A stretch of 64,000 bases of DNA from Bolinopsis microptera (lineage: Eukaryota > Ctenophora > Tentaculata > Lobata > Bolinopsidae), in contig NC_087074.1 of the NCBI RefSeq assembly GCF_026151205.1, positions 12,381,182-12,445,181 of the forward strand, written 5' to 3'. The position numbers and the translations under genes are program-made. Of the stretch, positions 53,675 through 64,000 are shown piece after piece; positions within the stretch are counted from its first letter, which is position 1; each line of letters starts with the position of its first letter. Below the pieces are notes generated by a model that made no database searches, was not told the origin of the DNA, and was given only the letters and a program-made list of their open reading frames with translations.

Positions 53675-55061
53675 GTGATTGATAATAATATTTGAGAAGG
53701 AAGTAATTCTAGGTTAAATACTTATACCAGTTTGCCATTTCTTCATTTGATTGTTTTTTATTTTCATCTTATTATCTGATTTCTTATAACTATTGCTGTG
53801 CTCTATTTTTGAATGTTATAAATTTGAAATTGTAATTATTGGTTTGATGTGCTTCTTTTATTTAGATTCAATTAAAAATGAAATATTAAAAAATTCCTTA
53901 ATCGAGATATCTGAAATTCGAGACCGACGCACACGGAGACTTTGGGGTTTCAAACAATTTGCATATTTTAGTTTTTGGGCTTCAGAATAACAGCACATCA
54001 TCACATCGCACATGTAGAATTTTTATATACACGGGCCAAGGTATATTATGCACACAGGGAGAAAGTCCTCTAGGCATATTATTGACAGTTGGAAAAATTT
54101 CAGTACGTAACTAAATGTTTTAATACTTACCACTAAACTTGACCTACCTATTAATGCTTTTCAAACAAAATTACAACGAATTCTTCATGTAGTGCTTCCT
54201 GGTTTGGACAGGATATGCCCGTTTAAAATATTTCCATCACGTTACATTACATAATTCTAAAACATATATTATGTTTACAATAAATTATGCAATATCACAA
54301 CATTACAATCAACAAAATAAATTAATCACAGAATCTCAGTTTCTATGTTGAGTTTCGTCAAAACTTGACGGGGCCATCACATCTTCTGAACGTGTTAAAC
54401 TTAAAGTCTCACCTCCGAACGAGAGTTGTTTGCCGGATACCCACTTTCCTGTGCCGTGAACTAAAGTACTGACAGGGTCGAGGCTAGGCAATGACATATC
54501 CCGAGTTAAAAACGGATTTCGATATGTATATTGTATGAAGGACGAGAAAGACAACGAAACTGTTAAGGTAACCGTAAATGAAGAAGTTGTATAATGAGGG
54601 CTAGGATAGGAGCGCAATTCTAAGTTTAGAGTACATTTAGAGTACATTTAGAGTACATTTAGATTACATTTAGTGTTCAATTGTTTTAATTGAGCAGCGT
54701 TACTCGATACTCATGAGACATCATATTATAATTCTCTCTACTCAAGAAAGAATTATGACAAAAGTTACCTCACCTTCCGCGAAACAAGCTACCAGTAACA
54801 AGTAACCAGGGATGTATTTCAAATGGAGCAGCAGCTAGAGTCTGGACTCCGAAAAGACGACAATTCTTATTATATCTTAACTGAAACTCTGAGCCCATCT
54901 CGGGTACCAAACACCAACAATTAATAAGCTAAGTCAAGGAATTTTACTTTCGCTTCACGCTTTGAAATTTGATGTATTCGGAGCGAATGTATGTAATTAA
55001 AGGGATGCTTCCGAAAAACATAAAATCGTACATTTCCATATTTTTACATGGATACATTTAA
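53675..55061. other. Region between the GPCR and the LINE
   Basis: Contains the 3' flank of the GPCR, AT-rich DNA, the exon-like segment 54413-54625 (listed separately) and a small repeat of AGTACATTTAG at about 54627-54672. No other gene is seen. Confidence 0.4.
54413..54625 (-). pseudogene. Exon-like segment, paralogous to 58481-58680
   Basis: A minus-strand open segment with a hydrophobic stretch (FTVTLTVSLSFSSFIQYTY) and STLVHGTGKWVSGKQLSFG just before a GTGAGA donor at 54412. The segment at 58481-58680 is related along its length (ending DKQLSFGKGG before the same donor). DNA further upstream of both is also related. Probably exons, or broken exons, of a duplicated gene that I do not recognise. 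Confidence 0.35.
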
Positions 55062-57746
55062 ATCTTACTATATAGAGAAGATATTCTAATTTCAAAACTG
55101 ACAAAGTTCCCCAAAGATATGTCTCCAAATGATGCTGTCGTCCTTTACAACACCGTACTCACTCAGTTAATGGATAAACATTGTCCCTACATAAAAAAGA
55201 AGATTACTAAGAAGCCAATGCCCTGGTTAGATCTAGAACTTCGTATTCTCAGGCGAAAAAGAAGAACTGCGGAACGTGCCTGGAGAAAAGATAAAGTAGA
55301 TTATATAGACAGTGAAAGATCTGAGTACTTGAGATCTGATTATGTTAAGCTAAGAGATGAGTTTTCCCGAGTAGAGTTTGTTAAAAGATGTGCTCACCAC
55401 AAAACCTCTCTTAGGTCCTCTTCAGGGGATACTAAAGCATTGTACAAAAAAGTCAACAGACTTTTAGGAAATGACACCCAAAACCTTCCAAACTACAAGG
55501 ATCCTGTTAAACTATCAGAAGATTTTAAAGATTTTTTCGCTGAAAAGGTTGCTACCATCAGACGAGCCATTGAGAAGGAAGGAAAAGATTCTGTTAAAGA
55601 CAAAGACAAAGACAAAGACAAAGACAAAGACAAAGACAAAGACAAAGACAAAGACAAAGACAAAGACAAAGACAAAGACAAAGACAAAGACAAAGACAAA
55701 GACAAAGACAAAGACAAAGACAAAGACTAAGACTAAGACTAAGACTAAGACTAAGACTAAGACTAAGACTAAGACTAAGACTAAGACTAAGACAAAGATA
55801 TAAACAAAGACAAAGACAAAGACAAAGATATAAACAAAGACAAAGACAAAGACAAAGACAAAGACAAAGACAAAGACAAAGACAAAGACAAAGACAAAGA
55901 CAAAGACAAAGACAAAGACAAAGACAAAGACAAAGACAAAGACAAAGACAAAGACAAAGACAAAGACAAAGACAAAGACAAAGACGAAGACAAAGATATA
56001 AACAAAGACAAAGACAAAGACAAAGATATAAACAGAGACAAAGACAAAGACAAAGACAAAGACAAAGACAAAGACAAAGACAAAGACAAATACAAAGATC
56101 CTGTTCTTGATAAAGACTTCATCTTTGATAATTTCTCTGAGATAACAGCTGATGAACTCAAAGACCTGGTATCGAAGATGTCCAACAAGTTCTGCTGCTT
56201 GGATCCGATCCCAGCATTTCTCTTAAAAAACTGTGTCGCTGAACTGACACCTATTTTACTCCACGTCTTGAACTCATCCTTAAAGACTGGAATCTTTCCC
56301 TCAGATATGAAGAAAGCAGTCATCAAGCCGACTTTGAAGAAGGAAAATGCTGATGTTGATATTCTCAGTAACTATCGACCAGTCTCTAACCTCTCCGCCT
56401 TCTCCAAGATCCTAGAGAGAACTGTACTTAACCAGCTCAATGTCCATCTCACGACACATAGCCTTTACTCGGACGTCCAATCTGGATACCGCCCTAACCA
56501 CAGCTGTGAAACATTACTTGTAAGAATGTGTGATGATATTAACAAAGAAATTGAAGCTGGGAATGTTGTTATTGTTGTACTTCTCGACTTAAGTGCAGCG
56601 TTTGATACCATTGACCACACAGTCCTATTGGAAAAGCTTATGAAAGACTATGGAATTACTGGAAGTGCACTGCAATGGATAAAGTCCTACCTTGAGAAGA
56701 GACACTTCTGTGTGAAGATTGACAATACTCTTTCTACTTTCTTGGAGCTTTTGTTTGGAGTTCCCCAGGGATCACTCTTGGGGCCTATTCTTTTTATCCT
56801 CTATATCAAAGCTCCCCAGAAAATCGCGGCCAAATATGGTCTTGATATACAGCTATATGCAGATGATTCCCAACTGTGCATCTCTTTTCAACCAAACCGT
56901 GTGGTACAGTTCACTGATGTCCAAGACAGGACAAACAAATGTCTTGCAGAGATCAAAACATGGATGGTGAACAATTACATGAAACTGAATGAAACAAAGA
57001 CAGAACTACTGGTGTTAGGAAAGAGCCATGTTCTAAAAAAGTGTGAACTCAGTGTCAGACTACAATTCGGAAGCACTGAAATTCTACCTACGGAGTGCAA
57101 AGGAGACAGCTGGAAGAGTCTAGGTGTCAAATTTGATGAAACTTTAAACATGGAAAGACAAATAAATAATGTGAAAAGGAAATGTAGCTGGACAATGATG
57201 AACTTAAGAACTATTGGTCGTTACCTGGATGAAGGCATTAAATTAATGTTGGTGAAACAACTGGTTATATCTAAATTAGATTACTGTAATTCTCTGTACA
57301 TGAATCTACCCAAGACCAGATTAAACAAACTTAGATCCACCCTTAATGGGGCAGTTCGTTTCATCTATAACATAGAAGACAGAACCACGGACTCGGTTCC
57401 CTTCTATAAGAAGGCCCACATACTCCCTATAGACCAACGAATCTTCTTTAAGGTTTGTTTTCTAACCCACAAATCAGTCCACGGTACTGCACCTGATTAC
57501 CTAAAAGCATTACTAGATGTGGCTGTAGTGGATACAGAACTTTCAAACACCATGACCAGGTCGAAAAGATCTGGTGACCATCTCATGTTAAAGGTACCAA
57601 AGAATAAAAGGTCAAAAGTTGATGACAGACGTTTCTCAAGCCATGCACCGATTGCATGGAACTCTCTTCCAATGATGTTGAGATGTATTACTGATACCAA
57701 CTGCTTCAAGCGAATGTTAAAGAACCATTTATATAATCAGTTTTGA
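55062..57746 (+). pseudogene. LINE polyprotein (linker plus reverse transcriptase), interrupted by a repeat-derived stop array
   Basis: One reading frame runs from 55062 to the TGA at 57744-57746, broken only by eleven TAA codons at 55728-55790 inside the hexamer repeat. The reverse transcriptase looks intact: NYRPVSNLSAFSKILER, LLDLSAAFDTIDH (catalytic Asp), GVPQGSLLGPILF, QLYADDSQL (YADD), then the thumb and C-terminal domain (NKLRSTLNGAVRFIYN, SHAPIAWNSLP). The downstream part alone is open from ATG 56178 (522 residues). A mobile protein that lacks the endonuclease would not be autonomous. Confidence 0.82.
55596..56099 (+). repeat. Hexamer repeat (AAAGAC)n coding for Lys-Asp, with GACTAA and GATATAAAC variants
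   Basis: About 500 bp of AAAGAC units sit exactly in the spacer between the LINE linker and reverse transcriptase. Most units encode Lys-Asp in the LINE frame. A homogeneous block of eleven GACTAA units at 55725-55790 turns each Lys codon into TAA. Interspersed GATATAAACAAAGAC units occur near 55797, 55827, 55995 and 56025. Confidence 0.92.
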
Positions 57747-58246
57747 TGTTTTTTCTTCCCATTTGTCTTCACTTTGCAAGACACATTGGCTTTTATTTTT
57801 TACTGCACTCCATTTTATGTCTTGATCTCTACCTTTCTAGGATCTGTCTCTCTTTTTTGTTGATCATGTCACTGTATTATCATTTATAATACCTACACGT
57901 ATTGTATGGTTTCTGCTTCCTTTTAGTTTAGTGTGGTGTTTACAATAAAAGATGTTTTAATTTTGTCTTAAGCCTTTTTGAGTTATACTTTTGTTCATTT
58001 TACACATTTGCTCACATTACTCACAGTCAGCCGCTCTGACATGGTTAACCTCTTCCTTGTGTTGTTGGTTAATCATATGAGCGGGGTATAAATACCTCAT
58101 TTCATTTCATATAAAGCGAGACGATATATATCGATCCGTACCATTTTACTGACTCCACGGCATCAACTTTAACGCGACTTTCCGCAAAAACCTTAAAATA
58201 TATACAACTGACACTTTTTTGAAAGTGCTTTAATGGCCTCCAAATC

Positions 58247-58401
58247 AGCATGAAAAAATAAAAATTGGCCAAGAAATAGGAGTCTTAGAGCCCAAAATTT
58301 GGACCCCCAAGTGGTGTCAAAAACGCGAATTAAATAGGTAATAATTATTTTAGTCTCTTGAGTCTTGACACCATTTTAGGGTTATACGGGTTCCTGCTAG
58401 T
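58247..58401 (+). repeat. Dispersed repeat, left copy of an inverted pair
   Basis: AGCATGAAAAAATAAAAATT to GGGTTCCTGCTAGT. A second copy lies at 62667-62821 in the opposite orientation with about ten differences over 155 bp, so the two could be long terminal inverted repeats of a 4.6-kb element or two independent insertions. Confidence 0.75.
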
Positions 58402-58480
58402 TAGTATAATGAATCAAGAAAACAACCAATAAAATATCAGGACTACTGGACCTGCTTAATAATAATAGCAAGTCTCTCAC

Positions 58481-58680
58481 CTCCCTTCCCGAATGAGAGT
58501 TGTTTGTCTGCCGGAAACCCATTCTCGAAACTACCGACCGAATAGATACTGTTCGACGACATGCCCGATGATAAGAAATTAGGCTTTAATACGTGCCAAG
58601 AAGAAGAAAACAACCTTCCCAGGCAGCAGTAAAACAAGAAGTTTTATAATGAGAGCCAGTATGAAAGCGTAGCTCTAAAT
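58481..58680 (-). pseudogene. Exon-like segment, paralogous to 54413-54625
   Basis: An open minus-strand segment ending in FPADKQLSFGKGG before a GTGAGA donor at 58480. The flank to about 58900 also resembles the DNA upstream of the other copy (TTCACGGAACACTTCAGAAC versus TTCGCGGAAGGTGAGG). It is separated from its paralogue by the LINE. Function unknown. Confidence 0.35.
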
Positions 58681-58952
58681 TTTGCATATAATTGTTTTTA
58701 TTGGGTGTAATCACATTCTTTGTACACATCACATTTTTGTACACCAGGAAGAATTTCTACAAAAGTTGCCCCAGCGTTCTGAAGTGTTCCGTGAACCAGC
58801 GTACTACATATATAACTATATAACTTAGCCCCATCTCTACATGATACGTAATACCTCTTCAAATAATTAACAGTCGAGCTTATTTTGCAGGTTAACATTA
58901 TTTGAAATATAAACTACAGTGCAATTGTTACAGAGCATTTGTTAATGATTTT

Positions 58953-59515
58953 CTAAGCAACCTCGACTATATCGCTAGTACTATCAAAAATGGACAAAAT
59001 CTTGCTTCTGTATTCTATAGGCGCAATTGCCAAAACTTTTGTTGGCGTATTTTGATTAGTTTTACCGCAGAAAGAAGATGAGGCAACCACAACAACTTCT
59101 ACAAAATCTTCGGACAATTTCCGGCCTTCTGAAGTTAAAGTTAGGTGAGCGAGAGCCATTTTCAATTTCATTAGGCAACGAGTTTTTAGTGGATGTATAT
59201 CTATAGGTGTACTATCAAAAAGCAATAGTTCTTATTGCATTATTTCAATTAATCGTATAGTTAGTCCTTTTGTGGGCTTTGATGCTTTAATCCACACAAA
59301 TTTGGATCTACAGTCCTCACAACTATTCTGCAATAACCCAATTGTTTCATCATTGCTGGAGTAAGGAAAATGGTTACTGTACTCAGAGAATTATGACAGT
59401 TACACTTACTAGGTCGTCGATAGGAGGAGTCTATACTGGATAAAGACTTGCTGGTAGGGAGTCTGGGTAACTGACGAGGGAACCTTATACTTACAGTAGT
59501 TATATTCTGGGACAT
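58953..59515 (-). CDS. Two-exon orphan gene (about 127 residues)
   Basis: Exon 1 is 59410-59515 (ATG at 59513-59515; starts MSQNITTVSIRFPRQLPRLP, ends phase 1 at a GTAAGTG donor). Exon 2 is 58953-59230 (acceptor CAATAAG, phase 1; ends VEVA and TAG). The 179-bp intron has canonical GT-AG ends and the frames fit exactly. Exon 2 reads LLFDSTPIDIHPLKTRCLMK, ALAHLTLTSEGRKLSEDFVE and VVVVASSSFCG, a plausible globular alpha/beta composition. No family is recognised. Confidence 0.45.
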
Positions 59516-61995
59516 AATTACTTAGTAGATCGTTTCTTCTGATCACCAGTCACTCTTCCTTCAGGATCAGGAGATCTTGTGATTAAGTGTCACCGAATTA
59601 ATAGTCCATTTCTAGTTCCCGCTTCAAGATGATTTTAGGGCCTGGTGGTGTGCAATTCTCTGATCCTGCAAATGCTTCTGCAACAAATACACAAAACAAA
59701 CCAAAGATCGGACAAGTCTAAGAAGTATTATGTTAGCTCAGTATGTTTACAAGGCTGGGATGTCAGCCAGATACTTAGACAGTTAGTACAAATGAGTAAG
59801 AGAATTATCTGGAAAAGGAAAGCTTCTCCAGTGGGTTTCCTATAAGGAGGAACTCTACTGAGAGGTATCCCTCTAAATGGGGATAGATTCTCAGAATTGT
59901 TTTCTTTTAAGAGCGGAGTAACTACCTCGACAGGGACTTCTGGCTTCTGACCCTCTGGAGTCTAAGATATTCTGAGACTTGAGAGGGGATTCTTAGGAGG
60001 TAGGAGCTTTATAGGTAGGTGACTCATTTTGAAAGGAGCAGCTCTTTTAAGAATAAATAATGTACAAATTTGTATCTCTCAAGCTATTAAAAGACAATAA
60101 AAGATAAATTGTAATCTATATTACCCAGTCTGAAACAGTAACTCATAAGATCTCATCTCAGAACTAGCCCAACGGATTCCTCATTTTCTCAAGTCAGAGA
60201 CTCAAAATATTTGACGATTTGATTAGTCATCGTTTGTATACTAGAAATTTCGGGAAAGTATGCAACCGAACAATAAAAATGCTTATAAATTATGCGGAAA
60301 TTGCCAGATCATGTGAAGTTTTCTGGTGCATGCTAAATTATGGGAAATGTTGCGCAACTGAAACACGTGATTCTTCCACCGCCGCAATTAGTCCCTTAGA
60401 TCTGCTATGGTCGTAATACTTCCAGCGGTACCGTTGTGGTTTGTCAACGCTGAATATAGTGCCAGAGGCATATGATCTGATATTGCTACTGAGTTGTGCC
60501 AATGGATCCTTCTAGATCACAACATTGGCAATGAGCCATCCCGGATCTGTCCTCACCATTTCACTGCCCATTGGTACATTACTACTATTACTTGTTCAAC
60601 AGTTTTATCTTCTGTTTGTCCATTACATAGTTTCTGTTGCGTGAAGAAGAGAATGCATGTACATGTTGCATTATTTTTTATACATAAGACCCCTGATAGC
60701 CTTTTTTCATTTTTTCGTCACTAATGCATATTCATAATCGGTCCCTAGATCCTACTATACATCTGAAGCCGTAGCTACTGAACAAAACACCAAGATGTCC
60801 AAAATTTTTGGTTAATTTTATGAGAAAATCAGATATCATGCAGATTGTGCCCAAATTTTGCGAAACATGCGGTAATGGTAAGTTATAGGATTCCACCACA
60901 TCGAAATGTTGCCTCTTCCCTGCCTCAATTAGCCAGTACATACGTTGTGTGTGTTGTAACTTACATAATATGTTAGAGAGCTGAAGTGGACCAATTACGT
61001 CGATAATGAGACTAATTACCTCATATAATTTGACTAATTACCTCGGAAAATCAGCCTTCATCGTATCATCTAATGTAAGTGTAATGCACTTGTATACGAC
61101 TGTGTGTATCTGTTATAGTTGTGTATTTCGCACTAACGTCAGATTCTACGAACTTGTATAGTACTCTTATCTTCCGTTTATCCGTTTCTCTGTTTCTCTT
61201 TAGTTGTACAAGACATTAATTATTGAATAAGGATGGAATTTCCTCGTTCATAATAGGAATATTTGGTCATAATACACCTACCCATCAGTTGGAAATAGGA
61301 CCCGGTCGAAAGTACATGTTTCTTCTGAAATAACACCATTATTGACATGATTAAACCGGTTATGATTTCAGGTTTATGTCATCCCTGGTCAATTAATAAT
61401 ATGATTAGACGCTTATTGTCAACTTTGGGCAATACAGTCGCCAGCTCAGAACATCGTATAAATTATTTTACCGACATGAGTTCTTTGGTTAATTGGTACG
61501 TCTTCGATAACATTTTTGAGGTTTTCGTTAAATTATTTCAGAATTTCTTTTTTAAATTTGAAAATTCAATCGTTTTCTGTACTGGTATAGTCTGCTATAC
61601 TGGTCTGCTATACAGTATACAGTGCGAACTGTTTCTCAGCTTTAAGTTTTTTTTCTTCAATACCCACACAGAATATTTTCTGCTTATTATGAACCTTTAC
61701 ATCTAGATTTCGGAGAAATTGTAGTCGGTCCTGCCATCACAATAAGAATATGTTTAATTATACGCTACAGGGCAACCCAGTCAGTTATATTGTTTGCAAC
61801 TTTTACTCGGTTCATTGTACAGCTTGAAAGTTAGAGTAAAACATTCATAATGGAAATGGTGTTGACAATACAAATACAATTGACACTCTGCTAAACAAAA
61901 AGCCAGCACTGGGTGGGGCTGCCCACTGTAGGACTTTTACAAAAGATACAATTGTTGTCCTGCGTGCACTGTGCTAGAAATATCCTGCGCGTTCG
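59516..61995. other. Region without recognised genes
   Basis: AT-rich DNA; short frames at 59645-59845, 60219-60416, 60494-60724 and 61347-61706 show no domain, and their composition does not suggest coding. I see no repeat that stands out. Confidence 0.4.
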
Positions 61996-62105
61996 TCTTC
62001 CCGAACTTTCTACTCCACCAGCTGCTCATTTTCCCGTTTTACCTACCCTCTAGCATCCGAAAGTTCAAGAATGTTTTTAAACGAGCTGTAGAAAGTTCGG
62101 GAAGA
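61996..62105. repeat. Perfect 18-bp inverted repeat with 74-base loop
   Basis: TCTTCCCGAACTTTCTAC at 61996-62013 is complementary without mismatch to 62088-62105. It may be the remains of a small fold-back element or a structured RNA. Confidence 0.7.
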
Positions 62106-62666
62106 AGCAGGCAACCTGATGAAGTATACATCACCAGCTAGTACTCGCCTAACAAATGCAGCCAGCAGCGTGTACATTACTTTAACACTTCTAATTAACG
62201 CTATGTTCCTGTTGCTGCTGCTCGCTGTGCAATGCTATAACTCTCCCGTGTGGGTTGCGTTTCTTATATCCGTCTACTTTTATACAAGCAAATAATACTT
62301 AGTTTGGACGTTGGTTGTTTGACTGAAGTGGCGTTGTACCACATTGCCCTTGGCACACACATTATTCGCAAATTACCCACAATTACCTTTCAATTCACGT
62401 TAACAGTATATTATTATAATTATCAGCAGCCCTTATCAATAGACAGTTAACAGTATTGACGTCTTGAATTCTTGATTGACATCTTGATCAATCAATACAA
62501 CATCTTTAATATAATATGTATATTGTATAATTGTATAAAGGTACCGATAGTCATGTATGTAATTGCTTATCGATTGCCTCAGATGTTTGACTGAATTGAC
62601 ACAGTTCCATCAGGAGTAGTTTACGAACAGCAGTAACCCTCGTCCCTCTATTATATATACATTATA

Positions 62667-62821
62667 CTAGCAGGAACCCGTCTAACCCTAAAATGGTGTC
62701 AAGACTCAAGAGACTAAAACAATTATTACCTATTTAATTCGCGTTTTTGACACCACTTGGGGTACCAATTTTTGGGCTCTAAAACTCCTATTTCTTGGCC
62801 AATTTTTTATTTTTTCATGCT
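62667..62821 (-). repeat. Dispersed repeat, right copy of the inverted pair
   Basis: CTAGCAGGAACCCGTCTAAC to TTTTTTCATGCT. Inverted relative to 58247-58401. Confidence 0.75.
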
Positions 62822-62850
62822 ACTAGCTTTATCAATATACTCTATAATAC

Positions 62851-62875
62851 CTTATCTTATCTTATCTTATCTTAT
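62851..62875. repeat. (CTTAT)5 microsatellite
   Basis: Five perfect CTTAT units directly after the dispersed repeat, possibly a retroposon tail. Confidence 0.85.
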
Positions 62876-63726
62876 GAGGATTCGTTGCGACGCAACAAGG
62901 CCATCGAATGAGTCGACCACCTTTGTTATTTTACTTCGGCATTACCTGCATTACAATGTAAACCAGCACTTTCAAGGAAGAGCTTTACAAGAAGCCGAAG
63001 GATCGTTCCTAAGGCCAGCAACGGTTACCGCATAATACTATTTCCGATAGAGGCTATAAACGACTATAATTACGTAGTCTTTGACCAGTATGTAATTCGA
63101 GAAGGTAATATATATAGAAATAAAATATATACCTACTATATTATAGCTTTATAGGTATATTTCTTTCTATAGCCTGCCTTACATTCTTATAACCATGCAT
63201 CATACCCTTTTTTAGATAAGATATGACGTAGTTTTGCATTTTTATGAAATTAGAAAACTGGCAACAACAGAATAGGAGTTTAAATATATTGTATGACAGT
63301 TTTCTACATAGCCTTGTCCCTCGTTTGTGTGACAACATATTTTGAATAGTCGATTTAGCCTATTAACTTATTTTCAAAGAAATGTTGTTCTGAAATTTAC
63401 ATAATCAAGAGTGGGGCTAAGTGTCAGTACGAGATCTGCGATATGAGAATCACAGTCTTGGTGTGTGAATTCCGCGTTTAAGAGATGCTTCCAAATTTTG
63501 AATAGTTAAAATTGCTATACAGTTTCGTTAACTTGGTAGAATTTATCCTGTTCGATTTTGAAGCGTATTCGTCGGAATTAGTGGGATTGTGAGCAGAACA
63601 GATTTGATGGAATTTTCGTGAACTAATCATGAAAAAGTCAAAATCTTACCTTACAATTCATATCTCCTCTGCAGCTTATCGTTTTAGCGCCGGTTTTAAA
63701 GCCGTGCATTTTAAGATGGAATTTTA

Positions 63727-63782
63727 CTGTGTAAAATGTGTAAAATGTGTAAAATGTGTAAAATGTGTAAAATGTGTAAATG
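63727..63782. repeat. 9-bp minisatellite, about six units
   Basis: TGTGTAAAA is repeated head to tail about six times. Confidence 0.85.
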
Positions 63783-64000
63783 TCTCATTCAATAAAGAAT
63801 AAACCTAATATGAACTGTTGGAATTTCGGGCTGCAGAATGTACGTATAAATCAATTTTATTATAAGTAGATGCAACTTGCGCATTGCGCTCCATGACATG
63901 ATCAGGCATTTATCTGTGTGTTCAATGATTCGGCATTTTTCTATGATTGCATTGATCATTGAGTTTTCCGGCAAATATCCTAACACAAATGGACTATGAT

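Larger units (their letters stand above)
55062..58110 (+). mobile_element. 5'-truncated CR1/L2-like non-LTR retrotransposon
   Basis: The element keeps the linker that follows the endonuclease (LYNTVLTQLMDKHCPYIKKK, WRKDKVDYIDSE), the reverse transcriptase and its C-terminal part, and a 3' UTR of about 360 bp ending in CATTTCATTTCAT at 58098-58110. The endonuclease domain is absent and the open frame starts abruptly at 55062, so it is 5' truncated, the usual result of target-primed reverse transcription. No target-site duplication was found by eye. Motif spacing fits the CR1/L2/Rex group of the Jockey superfamily. Confidence 0.85.
62106..64000. other. Right end of the window, no recognised genes
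   Basis: Contains the inverted repeat copy 62667-62821, a (CTTAT)5 run and a 9-bp minisatellite. Open frames at 62250-62450, 62757-63035, 63141-63338 and 63789-63986 look like chance or repeat-derived sequence. Confidence 0.4.

Noticed and set aside
55493-56326. Long minus-strand and shifted-frame ORFs over the hexamer repeat (Leu-Ser and Thr-Lys runs)
   Set aside because: They are translations of a hexamer repeat without stops in those frames and have no start context or domain. The LINE frame explains the region.
61347-61706. A 119-codon plus-strand ORF
   Set aside because: Its Phe/Tyr-rich tail reflects T-rich DNA; there is no signal for a real membrane protein or splice partner.

Overview
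This window is nuclear DNA from an animal, very probably a marine invertebrate and possibly a non-bilaterian such as a cnidarian. That assignment is an inference. The DNA is AT-rich, introns are GT-AG and mostly short, and the genes are metazoan: a TRPA-type ankyrin cation channel, a Tweety-family anion channel, a C-type lectin-like secreted protein, an intronless seven-helix receptor and two BTB genes. A tRNA-derived SINE, a CR1/L2-like LINE, an RTE-like LINE remnant, a Tc1/mariner-like element and several fold-back elements lie between or inside them. The species cannot be named from the sequence.

Layout. 1-3594 (-): 5' part of a modular extracellular gene (signal peptide, C-type lectin-like domain, Cys-rich GCC2/GCC3-like exon, Thr-rich exons) that runs off the left edge. 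5784-25664 (+): a Tweety homologue in at least 13 exons. Its introns hold a decayed mariner-like element (11331-12962), an RTE-type LINE remnant, minisatellites, a nested antisense single-exon gene with a UBA-like motif (19151-19417) and a 1.7 kb fold-back element (21779-23442). 26633-35482 (-): a TRPA channel gene of about 20 exons, tail-to-tail with Tweety. I rebuilt the exons by following splice phases. Three first exons, two of them tandem duplicates with their own upstream DNA, all end in phase 1 and fit one shared second exon. More ATG-plus-phase-1-donor exon candidates lie upstream on the same strand to 42.6 kb, two of them again a tandem duplicate pair.

35.5-43.6 kb is otherwise without clear genes and holds a near-perfect 327-bp fold-back MITE. 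43660-45303 and 49682-51046 (-) are two intronless BTB paralogues. They match over about 265 residues and then diverge abruptly; the second has gained a GIGYF-type GYF domain. Between them lie a GTAC-rich palindrome, a SINE with a 14-bp target-site duplication and a small orphan ORF. 52622-53674 (+) is a GPCR without a DRY motif. 55062-58110 (+) is a 5'-truncated CR1/L2-like LINE whose linker has expanded into about 500 bp of a hexamer repeat, part of which has turned into in-frame stop codons. From 58.1 kb to the end there are dispersed repeats and one likely two-exon orphan gene (58953-59515, -).

The most notable points are the multi-promoter TRPA gene with duplicated start exons, the BTB-GYF chimera, and the short tandem duplications that straddle splice sites in TRPA and Tweety.
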